This document shows positions 53,901 to 63,814 of a stretch of DNA of 64,000 nucleotides, piece by piece. This DNA comes from Temnothorax longispinosus. Lineage: Eukaryota > Arthropoda > Insecta > Hymenoptera > Formicidae. Both the position numbers and the translations under genes were made by a program. A model generated the notes under the pieces. That model did no database searches. It was not told where the DNA came from and saw only the letters and a list, made by a program, of their open reading frames with translations. The stretch is taken from the NCBI RefSeq assembly GCF_030848805.1, contig NC_092369.1:4200907-4264906 (forward strand), in the 5' to 3' direction. How positions within the stretch are numbered: the first letter of the stretch is position 1; the number at the start of each line of letters is the position of its first letter.

Positions 53901-55430
53901 GAGACAATACTCACGATAAACTTAAGATAACGAGGTACCTTACTACGAACGCATAACGAATTTTTACACCACGAGGCCGACTAATCGAATTGCAACACCT
54001 CCCCTTACGTCCTCGACGCGTACCCGGGCCACCTCGATTCCGCACGACGTAAAACTTATGGGCGATCTCGCCGTGTCGGCCACGCTGGCCGGCGATTGCC
54101 CCCGAACACAAAATAAGGACTCGTATCGCGGACGATCCCGCGGCTTGCCACGCGAATCCCGAATTCTTTCACAAGTCCGGAGATTCCGCGGCCCCGCGCC
54201 AATCCCGACGACCTTCTTGTCCCACCAAACGCAATTTTTGCCTTCCTCGAGGGCCCGGATACGTTATTTTACTACGCGGTCGAGTGTCCTTCAAAAGACA
54301 TGACCACTCGCGGCTCGCAGTTTTTCCTCGCGACTCGCTACCATTATCTCTACGCGAGACACGCCACGATCATCCCGATTCACGCACTTAACGCGACACG
54401 ATTATTCCGATTAACATGAGTAGACACGACACGATCAATTCGACTCACACAATTCAACGCCACGCGACTGTCGGCCGTGACGGTGTTCCCGGGGAGGGCA
54501 CAATTGGTCTCTACTTACAGGAGGGTTCACTCGGCGGGGCCCGTGCACGAATTCCAACACGATTCTCTCGAATGCGAGCGCAAAGTAACGCACGCGCTCA
54601 TACCGCCGTTTACAGGTAATTCCTGCCGCGCCTAGGTAACCGATAGGTACGTGTCTGGGGCCAGCACCTCGAGTCTTTTTTCCTAACGCGGGGACGCCAG
54701 GGTGGTGACCTTACAATTCGTCGGTGTTTCTCCTTCAGTCCGGGCGGCTCGTTACTCGGGCGATGCTTCCTCGCTTCCAGCCGGCACGACAGTGTCAGGA
54801 CTGTGGTCCGCTGGGATTGCGCCGGTTTCTCGCGCCTGCGCCGTAACGTGCAGCGCGACCGGATTGCCGATCCTAGCGCTCCCGGCGTGTCTAGGCTGCT
54901 CGTGCGCCGCTTCTTCCAGTGGCGCCACTCCGACTCTAGGGCGCTCTCACCGGCGCCTCGGCTTCTCGCGCGCCTCTCCTTCCGGCGGCGCCACTCCAAC
55001 CACCTCCGACTCGGCGCGGGCTTTTTAAATCAACCGGCAGTCCGGGCCGCGATGATTGAGCCGGCGATCGGGGTCAGGCTGGCCGGGCCTCGGCCTCGTC
55101 CGCCGGCAGCCCCTCGGGGTGGCGGTCACAGGGCTGCGCACTTCCCCGTGCCGCTCCTCGGCACCCTGGCCTGAGTGGCATTTCGCTCGGGTGTGCCCCG
55201 GGGTCCTCTCGATTCCTCTCCTGCCGCTGTTGTGACTGAGTGCGGGGTGGCTTCCGGCCGGCGGCACTCAAATGCGCTTGCGGGGAGGTTCGGGCGACCC
55301 GACTGCCGACCATGTCCCCCGGCCGCCTCCTTAGTCCTGACAGCTCTTCCCCGTTGCGGCTCGCGGCCGTTACAGGCTGACTCCGGTCACCACCGGCGAT
55401 CCCTTAAAAACTTAAATGCTAATTAGACCA
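53901..55430. other. GC-rich block of unknown nature
   Basis: Over 55-60% GC with overlapping open frames of 80-130 residues on both strands, none resembling a known family. CACGCGAC/GACACGA repeats occur in 54300-54480. It may be a long LTR or the leader of a retroelement. Not resolved. Confidence 0.35.
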
Positions 55431-55434
55431 AAAC

Positions 55435-55925
55435 AAATAGGAAACGGCTAATGCGAGTCAGCGCGGGACTTGGTGCGCGATAAAAACAAATAATTTAAAA
55501 CAATGTTAATTTAAACGAACGTTTCGACTCTGCATCGAGTCATCTTCAGCGTTTATTAGGCAGATCTCTGCAAACCTCGGGGTCAAGGAGCTCCCTTCTC
55601 TAGGAGTTGTCAAGAGCGAGCTGAGAAGCAAACTCTGTGGACATAACCACTGTAAAAAAACCGCATTAATTTAGAGAACATGGTAAAATCCGGGGGAGTG
55701 AGCTTACCTCAAGATTTGCAGAAGTCAAAAATACAGAAAATCGTAGTCATGGTGGTATCGTAATTACATTAAGGTGCACATCTCAGACAGATCAAGAAAC
55801 AGTGGTACGGACGCACCGCATGTTACAAAGTAACCGTGTAGCAAAACGTATGTGTGACAGACGAAACAGAAATGAAACCGTAGCGGACAAGTGTGTTGGT
55901 CGGAACTGTTGTTACAAATTGGTGT
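55435..55925 (-). mobile_element. Penelope-like element fragment (inferred)
   Basis: Contains a hammerhead-like motif at 55517-55555 of the kind carried in the terminal repeats of Penelope-like retroelements, followed by GC-moderate sequence with no RT domain. Extent is a guess from composition. Confidence 0.4.
55517..55555 (-). ncRNA. Hammerhead-like ribozyme motif 1
   Basis: Sense (minus) reads TAAACG-CTGAAGA-T-GACTC-GATGCA-GAGTC-GAAAC-GTT-CGTTTA. CTGAAGA fits CUGANGA, GACTC/GAGTC is stem II, GAAAC the second core box, and TAAACG/CGTTTA can close the outer stem. One extra base follows the first box. Stem III is minimal, as in dimer-acting retroelement hammerheads. Confidence 0.5.
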
Positions 55926-55970
55926 GGAGAGAGGGCAACCAGAAGTTAAATATTGTTTATGATGGGTAGA

Positions 55971-56170
55971 TTACGCGTGATGTAAAAACTCAGTGTCTGA
56001 TTGGCGGTTCAGACCGTTTAGACCAATTAATAGGCGGTTTAGACCAATTAATAGTACGCAACCGCCCTCCCCTCGCTCCGACGAGAAGGCATCCCCGAAT
56101 TCCCGTTGGCCGAGCTCGTCCGGGAAGTAGACGCGACTTGTCGCGTCACAATACATATATGTATACATAT
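55971..56170. other. No gene seen
   Basis: A repeated GTTTAGACCAATTAATAG phrase occurs twice (56016-56053) and a TATATGTATACATATA tract ends the region. Confidence 0.4.
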
Positions 56171-56459
56171 ATATATGTATAAATATTTACAATTTTTTTT
56201 GGTATTCTTTACTTGATTTTAATTTTTCATTAAATTTTTCAAATTGCTCTATGCTCTACACATGTAATGGCAATTTAATTAAATCATCATCATTTTCTTC
56301 GTCTTCTGATGAAATTCTTGACTGAACTTTTACTTGATTTTTTAATATTGATAAAATATTTTCCACATTCACTGTAAATTTTAAAATTGATCCTTTAAAA
56401 AAAGTTAATTCGTTTTTTAATTCTTTTAATTGTTCTTCCGTTTTTTCGGCAAAAGTTTC

Positions 56460-56960
56460 TGAAAGTTCTGGAAAAAGCATTTCCCAAATATAAGTAAATT
56501 ATTAAAATTTTTTTATTAATTATTAATTATTAAATATTTATATTATTTATTTATATTATTGATTTATAATTAATTTATTTATTTTTATTTATTATTTGTT
56601 AATTATTTTCTATTTATTTATTTATTATTAATAAATTATATTTACCTTCATACTCGTAATTACTTTCTGTATGTTTTTTAAAAGGTGACAATGATTTTTT
56701 TGTTGAGTAATGATATTTTTTATTTGATTTTTGAGAAGTACTGCATGTCTCCGAATGTCTGCACGTCTGTTTCGGCAAAAGTTTCTGAAAGGTCATGAAA
56801 AAGTATATTTTCAAAATATAAGTACACAAATTATCAACCACATTTTACAATTAGTTATATTTACCTTCATGCTCGTAATTTTTTTCTTTTAATTTATGTT
56901 TTTTAGAAGGTGGTGGTGATTTTTTTGCTGAATATTGGTTTTTATTTGACTTTGAGGAAT
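56460..56960 (-). repeat. Duplicated exon block in the DUF4806-like gene
   Basis: The exon at 56862-56950 (SSKSNKNQYSAKKSPPPSKK) and that at 56648-56745 (SQKSNKKYHYSTKKSLSPFKK) are copies, both ending at a GAAG|GTAAAT donor. CGGCAAAAGTTTCTGAAAG also occurs twice, at 56445 and 56772. Confidence 0.65.
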
Positions 56961-57448
56961 ACTACAGGGTATCACTAAATCGTCTGATGAAGAAGATACG
57001 GGTAGTTTTCCTTCAATACTTTTTTTGTTTTTTTTTTATGAAATAAATATTTTCAGAATTAAATATGCCGATATGAACGAAAATAATAAAAAACCCAAAA
57101 AACCAAAAAAATTAAAAAAAAAAAACAAAAAGCAAAAAAATTGTTATTATTACTTACGAAAAGGTTTATCATGAATACTTTTTTAAATTAATCTGCGCAG
57201 AGTTAAAAATTTCTTGCGTGGATAATCCTTTTTGTGTGATTTTGAGTTTCTCTTATTTTTAACTTTTCTAAATCATGTTTTGATTTTGTCGCAGCATCCA
57301 ACTCACTGTTTTTTGCAAACGCGTATTGTTGAACGTTTAATTTTTTTAATTTTTCTTCCGCCTCAGTATATGTTCCTAGAGTGTTAAATAGCGTTTTTAG
57401 AATATTATTTAATTTATTATTTATTATTTTATTTGAGTATTATTTTAA

Positions 57449-57793
57449 CCCTTAAATGCCTCCTGGGGTCCAGCGGACCCCAGACCCTTTACAATAATAT
57501 ATTTTCAAATGTTCTTGCCAAAAATGGACCTCATGCTCCCATTGATGATAGTTGAGTGATTGACCTACCCGTTTGTACACTTATTGTTAGCAGTACTCAG
57601 TTTACTTAATTTTTTATACTATGTTGAAATTGAAATTTTAACAATATAAGCATTTTATTCTCTTGAACAACATTGAAAAAAAATTTCATAACTAAAGATA
57701 AAAAATCAATGAGTAAGGAGACATTTTTCATGCTGGGGTCTTTTAGACCCCTCATGTCATTTACGAGATTCTTGAAAGGTGTGGCATTTAAAG
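57449..57793. mobile_element. 345-bp TTAA-flanked MITE (piggyBac-like)
   Basis: Ends CCCTTAAATGCC and GGCATTTAAAGG with TTAA at 57445-57448 and 57794-57797. Inner palindromes GGGGTCCAGCGGACCCC and GGGGTCTTTTAGACCCC lie near each end. It sits in an intron of the DUF4806-like gene. Confidence 0.8.
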
Positions 57794-57886
57794 GTTAATT
57801 GAATTGTCATGTAATAGCATGAAGCAATTTGATGAAAAATTGAAATTAAATGAAAAATACCTCAAAAAATTGTAAGTATACATGTG

Positions 57887-57980
57887 TACACGCACGCACG
57901 CACGCACGCACGCACACACACGCACACGCACGCACACACGCACACGCACGCACGCACACACGCACACACACGCACACACT
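57887..57980. repeat. (CGCA)n/(CACA)n microsatellite
   Basis: CGCACGCACGCA units grading into CACACG. Confidence 0.95.
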
Positions 57981-58081
57981 ATGTATAATATTTTTAAAGT
58001 AATATTTCTGAGAACTTACTTGCTTTTCCACGTGATTGTACGACGTACTTTGGCCATGAGTAATCTGGTCGCTGACAAGTT

Positions 58082-59160
58082 TAAAACAACCTGTCTTCGA
58101 AGCGCGGATCGAGCTCGCGGTTGGCCGGGGTTCGAAGGAGGTGCGGAGAAGCAGACGGAGAGCGAGATTAGCGAAATGAAGGCGCGTCTCGGTTACAAGA
58201 AAATAGTTAAATTTATTCTACGATAGTTACAATTTGCGCTCGCGGCATTTACATAGATCGATGCGTGCGAGGCGACGTTGGTTTGGTCGCGGGCGGCGCG
58301 GGGTAACTCGCGGTATGTGCGGGGCGGAGCCGCTGCTTTTGGTATTCGCGCGGACCGAATCGCGTGACGGCAGGTATCGGCACGGGCGGCGCCGGTTTCC
58401 CGGCTGGCGCGGCCCGGAGCGCGGAAAAATGGCGCGAAGCGCGGCGGCGATATGGATCGCGAAGCGTGGATAACGCGGCGGAAGTGGGTCGTCGGCCGAG
58501 ACACACTCGGCGAGGGCAGAGAAGGCCAGAGGCGCTCTACCGTCTTGTCCGGACAGGCTTCGGGTGATTTGGAAGAGGAGAAGCTGGTCCTTCGCCGAGA
58601 CACACTCGGTGAAGACAGAGAATGCCGGAGGCGCTCTACCTTCGTATCCGGACGGCTTTGAGTGATTCAGATGGGAGCGAGAAGCTGGTCGCTAGCCGAG
58701 ACACACTCGGCGAAGACAGAGAATGCCGGAGGCGCTCTACCTTTCGTTCGGATTAGCTTTCGTGCGGGAATTCAGGATCGGTGTTGTCTGGAAGACGGAT
58801 GATCGGGAATCGCGCTCTGTGCCAGCGACGCCGGGCTTTTATACGCGTCGCGGCGGCGTCGCGGCGTAGTGGGGGTAGCGACGGCGATCGCGAGCGCCGG
58901 GCCGGTGCGGCGGAACGATCGGGGATCGCGGCGCCCCGACGCCGTGATCGCGTTCGGCGGTCTTCGGCCGCCTTCGGCACCGCTCGGCGCGGTGAAGCGG
59001 TTGCCGCGTTTAAGTCCATTCGCGGACTTCCTAACGTGTGATATGATTAAAAGATACGCTGGGCACGTCGTGCCCGTTCTTCACCCCGCGGGTGGTCGGC
59101 GGGTGGTCTCGGCGTGCTGTTCTTGCCGGAACGATGCATGTTTGGGGGTGCATCGTTACA
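58082..59160 (+). mobile_element. Solo-LTR-like insertion, 1079 bp
   Basis: It splits a codon run of the DUF4806-like gene and is flanked by AGTT on both sides (58078-58081 and 59161-59164; up to ACAAGTT if the borders are moved). The right end CATCGTTACA matches LTR style; the left end TAAAACAACC lacks TG. GC-rich, with CTTTTATACGCG near 58849 as a TATA candidate. No long coding frame of known type. Confidence 0.6.
58490..58750 (+). repeat. Minisatellite of hairpin-bearing units in the LTR
   Basis: Three units of about 93-100 bp start GCCGAGACACACTCGGC (58495, 58595, 58696) and continue GAxGRCAGAGAATGCCGGAG-like and GGCGCTCTACC. GCCGAG-ACACA-CTCGGC is a hairpin. In the middle unit it extends to CTTCGCCGAG/CTCGGTGAAG. 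Confidence 0.7.
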
Positions 59161-59344
59161 AGTTTTTATAAGGTTTCGTAATTTTATTAATTTTTCTTTG
59201 CTATAAGGCGGTGGCATAAAATAGCACATTAAGTCATTTTTTTTCTTATCCCATATTATCAATTCATTTGGCACTATATCTACACTTTTAACATTATTTT
59301 TTGTCAAAAGTGCACATATTTGATCGACTACTAATTGGCAAAAA

Positions 59345-59405
59345 TTTACATAACGACGTTTCGACCCAAGCTTCGGGTCCTTCTCAAGTGATCTAACAAC
59401 AAACA
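59345..59405 (-). ncRNA. Hammerhead-like motif 2 (Penelope-type remnant)
   Basis: Sense (minus): CTTGAGAAG-GACCC-GAAGCTT-GGGTC-GAAAC-GTC. Stem II GACCC/GGGTC and GAAAC are present; the first box is altered from CUGANGA. It abuts the first DUF4806-like exon and probably marks a Penelope-like insertion covering part of 59345-60170. Confidence 0.4.
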
Positions 59406-59409
59406 ATTA

Positions 59410-60175
59410 TAAAAATTGCAGCGTCAATACATCGAGTTAATAAATGTACGGAATTTAAATCGTGAGTAACAATTAAAAGTACCTGGTGAGGAAAAAGTGC
59501 CATTATTAAACGATTTTTGTTTTTTGTTTTTTCAAATTTAACAAGCCTATATTTATATTCGTTACTCATTTACAATGATCAAAAAATATTTTTATGTAAC
59601 TCGCAAATTTTTATTAGAATAGATAAGTAATATAAGTAATTTTAAATTTTAACCAACACACCCTGAAAACCAAAGAATACGAGAAGATAACAACAAGAAG
59701 ATAACGTGAACTTTCTCGCAAATAATATTTAGTTGCTATACGTAGATAAAACAAACGCTGGTAGGCGCCAACTGCGAAAACTTCTCTTCATCATTATATT
59801 ACAATATTATTATACTTTGTTACATATGCAGTAGTCCTAAAACATATATTTTATCTTTTTCAAATTCACTGAGATTTATAGTTAGCATTTTTTTCTGAAT
59901 CTCATTCACTTTACATGTAACAGTTTTACTGTTTCTCTTATTTAGTTACAGTCCAGGCTAGCAAATCTTCCGAATCACATAAATAATTATACATAGATTT
60001 TTTTTTTTAATATCACCACAAATCTTTATGTATTTTAACTGAGATCGGTTCTCAGGAAGATAGATATTATTAATTTGTATTATTTCAACATTAAAGAGTA
60101 AAACTGTATTATTAGGTAATCTTGTTGTTATTAGCACATCTTTATATCGTAATTTTTTTATATTTATTTTTCCTA
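59410..60175. other. No gene seen
   Basis: AT-rich interval between the transposase stop and the DUF4806-like gene. If these two are one transposon, this is the intergenic spacer plus an inserted fragment. Confidence 0.4.
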
Positions 60176-60934
60176 AATGTTCAGTTTAATTTTTTTAGAA
60201 TTACAATTAGAGGCGATATCTTTGGTTGTGCTTCATAAACACAAGATATTTCATTATAACGACGGCATATTTGTGATAATGGCTTATTGCCATTATGCAA
60301 TAATTTCTTCATTTTTTCTAATGCATTTTCGAACGGAAATGATGTAATATCTGAGAGAGGACATTGCATGAATGATACATCATCAGCAATGTGCAGCAGA
60401 TTATGAACGTTGCCGATTAAAAATTTATTTCCATAAAAGTTTGGTATAAGATGTACAAATTTTTTAAATAAATTTCGTGCATGCGTATAGTATTTTAACG
60501 CTGTCTTTTCCCGACAAAATTCGAATAGCTGTGTGAAAAAGCATAAAATGCTTATAAATATCTTTTGGTAAAATTTTTTTAAGAATAATTGGCCCAATAT
60601 ATAATAGGAGAAACTGAAATTCGGTAGCTTTAAATTTCTTAAAATTAGAAAGGGATCGACTTGTTCTTTGAAACTCTTCAGGAATGCATTGCTGAATTTT
60701 CGTCATTAAAGATGATAATCGTGCTTTTGAACCGTATGATAATTTTTTAATATATTTTTTATCTTCCGTACCCTCGAGCCAGCACTCCAACAGTTTTTTT
60801 ATTACTCCTAAATAGAGGAGATGCATTGCATCAAGTGGAAAGCTGTTAATCATGTTGTGACGATACGCGTATTCGTCACTAGCGCTACGGCCCTGGCGGC
60901 CACCAAGCACATGTTCAACGTGCGCTCCTGTGCC

Positions 60935-60995
60935 CGAGCGGTGGGGCGGCCGAGCGGTGGGGCAGCCCCAGCGGTGGGACAATCCCCACCGCCCG
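60935..60995 (+). repeat. Upstream GCGGTGGG repeats and hairpin in U3
   Basis: GAGCGGTGGGGC-like phrase three times, the last in GCGGTGGG-ACAATC-CCCACCGC, an 8-bp hairpin 10 bp before the CACTCGGGG that leads to the TATA box. Candidate activator-binding repeats. Confidence 0.6.
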
Positions 60996-61004
60996 CACTC
61001 GGGG

Positions 61005-61012
61005 TATAAATA
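61005..61012 (+). promoter_or_regulatory. TATA box of the solo LTR
   Basis: GGGGTATAAATAGGGG is a strong TATA match. Transcription would start near 61035 (AGTCACCAGTCC). Confidence 0.75.
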
Positions 61013-61092
61013 GGGGACTCGAGCCGACTCGAGTCACCAGTCCTGTCCGACTCCTGTTCCCGACACGACCGCTCTCCGAGACCGCTTCACCA

Positions 61093-61329
61093 CGTTGGGC
61101 GCTCCCAACGACTTCCTCTGTACAGAGAACGGGTGCTCCCGTTCTCATCTGGGCGCTCCCAGGGTACGGGCCTCCCCAGCTGGGTGCTCCCGGTTGGTAT
61201 TACCTGCCCTTTCCTGCCTCTGGGTCGGGCGCTCCCGACCCCCTCCGCCGTACGGAAGACGGGCGCTCCCGTCTTCAAGCCGGACGCTCCCGGTGTACGG
61301 GCCGCTCAGTTGGGCGCTCCCGACTGAGC
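61093..61329 (+). ncRNA. Array of eight hairpins with a common GGG-yGCT-CCC head
   Basis: Hairpins at 61093-61110 (CGTTGGG/CCCAACG), 61125-61146 (GAGAACGGG/CCCGTTCTC), 61149-61162 (CTGGG/CCCAG), 61178-61195 (AGCTGGG/CCCGGTT), 61222-61241 (GGGTCGGG/CCCGACCC), 61255-61276 (GAAGACGGG/CCCGTCTTC), 61279-61294 (GCCGG/CCGGT) and 61304-61329 (GCTCAGTTGGG/CCCGACTGAGC). All have a CGCT or TGCT loop closed by G-C pairs (imperfectly in the seventh). Lower stems differ between hairpins but remain paired, some through G-U. The array starts about 60 nt after the expected transcription start, inside R. Function unknown. Confidence 0.75.
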
Positions 61330-61546
61330 TCCTGACCAACCTACCTGCCCGCGAATTCGTAAGGCAACCGTGCCTCCGTACTTGCCCGCGAATCCGTCAG
61401 GCAACCGCGCCTCCGCGCCTGTCCGCGAGTCCATCTCTGTCCGACCGCGCCTCAACCCGGCACACGTACACTGCGGCTCAGCGGAGCAACACACACACAC
61501 GCACTGACACTCACGCCCTCCATCAAACTGTATTGTAAATAGTGAG

Positions 61547-61552
61547 AATAAA
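61547..61552 (+). terminator. Polyadenylation signal of the solo LTR
   Basis: AATAAA in GAGAATAAATAGG, about 90 bp before the LTR end, with GT-rich sequence (GGTTTATGTAAAAC) after it. Confidence 0.65.
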
Positions 61553-63016
61553 TAGGTTTATGTAAAACTAACCAGTGTCTCCACGTTTTCTCACCCTGGC
61601 CTGGCGAGCGAATTCCGAGCGAGAAAACGCGACCGTTACAATGTCTATTGGCGATTCAATATTAATTAAAGTAGATATTCCTCTATGATGTTCGTCATTT
61701 GTTTGCTCTCTGAAGGAATGATCCGTTCTTAATTCATAATTACCATCTAGGTAAATGGTTCGATTTTTATATCGTTCGCCACGTACAAAACAACGTTCAC
61801 ATGTCCAAAATCTATTATGATTTTTTATACATTTGACAAATAAACGAGCTGGCCTATCACAAATATAAGCTCTAATAGAATCTTGAAAGAACCGATCATT
61901 TACATTTAATCCTTCAGTTTGGAGCAGGTTTATTTCATCAATAAACTTTTCAAAATATTTTTCGGCATTTCCTGGTTTGTGAAGCCCACAATATATTGCC
62001 ACTGGGAATGGTTTATAAATGTCAGGTTGGTGAAAAATTTTGCATAAAATTGGCCAAAAACTCGTTGAACTAGATTTAAATAGTGGTAAACCATCTACAT
62101 TTATAATTAACTGTATACGATTTAAATGTAAATCAGGATTAAGACACTTTATAAGATGTGAAGTTAAACCGAAATACACAAATAGGACATCATCATGTTC
62201 ATCAAGTTTCTCAATCTTATAACTCTCACATGTAGTCTGTAAAAATGTTTTTGAACTTTTGGGCAATTGAGGTATGATGGGTCGTAATATATTTAATAAA
62301 CCATCGAAGCGAGAATGGGCAAGTGGTGGAAATTAAAATGCCCATTCTCGAAGATCATTTATAGTGTTATTCAGTATTACTTCATTATTCATTGATGAGT
62401 CTGATGAAATCGAAGAGAGAGAAGCAATATCTGCAGGTTCATCTTCTGATATATCCAAAACATTATTGTCTTCGCTAGTAGCATTATTATCTGAATTATG
62501 TGTTTCGTTGAAGACGAAAATGAAGACTGTTTTGTACATTAATTGATGACTGCATGTTAAAATAGTTTTGTTCTTCATTATCTATTTCAGACGGCACTGA
62601 TAGACTATTATTTATGCTATTTTCTACAGAAGAATTTTTGTTCCGATTTCTTTTTTCAAGTACGCGATATTTTTGCACTCTTGAACGTGTTGCTGCACGT
62701 TTTCTTGCCAATCTTCTATCAAACAAATCCATGTTAATGAATAAGCCACCGTAATAAATAAACCACCGTAATTGTAAACCAGCGTAATTGTAATAAACCA
62801 CCGTAATTGTAACCTTAACTGTCAAAACTATCAAAATTTTTTGAATAATGTGTACGCACTCTGGCAGTACAGTTAACTGTGTGAAGTTTGACATTATGTC
62901 TGGCAGATAGCATCAGAGGAGCGTTTTCAAGGTTATTCAAAATTGTGCATTTTTAATAATTAATTATTAATCGGCGCGCAACACGAGTTGGAAACAGTAT
63001 ACAAAAATTCACAGAT

Positions 63017-63809
63017 TGTTCGGGAGGCGATCTCGACGAGATCGTCCCGCTTGAATGCCGGGATCCGCTCAGAGATGAGCGCGAAGACAGCCGGTGTCGC
63101 GAGCTTTGAGTCTCGCCGAAGGATAGGGATCAGGAAAACTGATGCTCTCTTATTTCACCAAAGAATATTTATTTCGTCCACACAATGGAGCACAATGACG
63201 CTCGACGCACTTCGCGTACAATCTTTCGTCCTTTTGACGCGGCCGGATCGGAGTAAACCGAATTGCGGATCTCGCAGAGTCGGAGCAAACCGAATATCGG
63301 AGGGCTCACTGGCTGAAATCTTGCGCGTCCGAGATTTGCGTGTCGGACTTCTTGTTCGCGGGATCGGATTCCCGAAGCTGCGGGCGATAATGCAACGAGC
63401 GTCGGAGTTAACTTTACGGCACACAGCGAACACGCCAACACAAATTACAATTAAAATAGCGGCGTACTGAGTTTGAGCAGTGTACGCGATCGTGAGCTTG
63501 GATGCGAGCGAGCCGACGACTCGATAGATTCTGCTCTCGCCCGCTTATTCGATTTCGGCAATCGCGTCATGCGAAAACGGGGAGAGGATTCCGCCCCTTG
63601 CGGGAAAGTGACTTTATTTGTCCTTATATCTATCGTAAGCTTGTGGAGCACGCGTTCCGGTTGCTAGGCTCGGTGTCTCGACGAATAAGCGTGCGAGACG
63701 CTTTTCGAAACACGTGATCGCGGATACCAGATGTTCCTCGCTGGGCTGCGCGTTTCGAGCGCTGAATAATGTTTTCGGTTTGAAATGTTTTCGGTTTGAC
63801 TTTCCAACA
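63017..63809 (-). mobile_element. Solo LTR, 793 bp
   Basis: TGTTCGGG…TTCCAACA between exact CAGAT copies (63012-63016 and 63810-63814). On the minus strand it has GATATAAGGAC near 63630 and AATAAATATTC near 63170, giving its orientation. Internal frames up to 160 residues occur on both strands but none is a known protein. It lies 285 bp upstream of the minus-strand transposase ATG, so it may have altered that promoter. Confidence 0.85.
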
Positions 63810-63814
63810 CAGAT

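Larger units (their letters stand above)
56180..59340 (-). pseudogene. DUF4806-like gene, multi-exon, interrupted
   Basis: Fragments in order on the minus strand: 59340-59171 (VDQICALL…VDIVPNELIIWDKKKNDLMC then YFMPPPYSKEKLIKLRNL), continued after an inserted LTR by 58074-58020 (RPDYSWPKYVVQSRGKA, GTAAGT donor), then 57375-57161 (RTYTEAEEKLKKLN; acceptor CTCTAG, phase fits), then short Ser/Lys-rich exons at 56950-56862 and 56745-56648, and 56480-56180 with DDLIKLPLHV…SIEQFEKFNEKLKSSKE. The VxxVPxxWL-type start, YxxAxxKL middle and LPxxxxEQFEKxxxxL end are the pattern of DUF4806 proteins, common in ants and often near transposases. An in-frame TAG at about 56260 and a frame slip near 57200 argue for decay. 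Confidence 0.55.
60856..61640 (+). mobile_element. Solo LTR, 785 bp, with a hairpin array
   Basis: TGTGACG…CGTTACA flanked by exact ATGT (60852-60855 and 61641-61644). Its removal restores the transposase frame exactly. TATAAATA at 61005 and AATAAA at 61547 on the plus strand set its orientation and place U3 at 60856 to ~61035 and R at ~61035-61570. Confidence 0.95.
60181..62732 (-). pseudogene. Transposase-domain protein (CACTA/EnSpm-related?), minus copy
   Basis: ATG at 62732 (MDLFDRRLARKRAATRSR), an acidic stretch (ISEDEPADIASLSS), NTINDLREWAF, an in-frame TAA at 62333, then LPKSSKTFLQTTC, LFVYFGLTSHLIKCL, LIINVDGLPLFKSSS, FWPILCKIF, FPVAIYCGLHKPGN, AYICDRPARLFVKCIKNH and FWTCERCFVRGE. 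After an LTR insertion it resumes at 60850 with INSFPLDAMHLLYLGV, KATEFQFLLLYIGPIIL, a frame slip near 60530, then LIGNVHNLLHIADDV and SFPFENALEKMKKLL. This motif order is that of the animal transposase-domain proteins with a DDE nuclease core (NVDGLPL, CDRPAR and FPLDAMHL segments). Same family as 31118-39585. Confidence 0.7.

Noticed and set aside
54610..55426. Arg/Pro-rich frames in the GC-rich block
   Set aside because: Open on both strands with no conserved motif; composition explains them.
58105..58145. tRNA-like sequence (GGTTCGAA B-box resemblance)
   Set aside because: No A box or cloverleaf could be drawn around it.
61095..61538. A 147-residue Pro/Arg/Ser-rich frame through the hairpin array
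   Set aside because: The frame is interrupted in no strand because of composition; hairpin complementarity explains the sequence better than coding.
63017..63667. Arg/Ser-rich frames in the solo LTR at 63.0-63.8 kb
   Set aside because: The exact CAGAT duplications and TG…CA ends identify an LTR; frames are on both strands and unrelated to known proteins.
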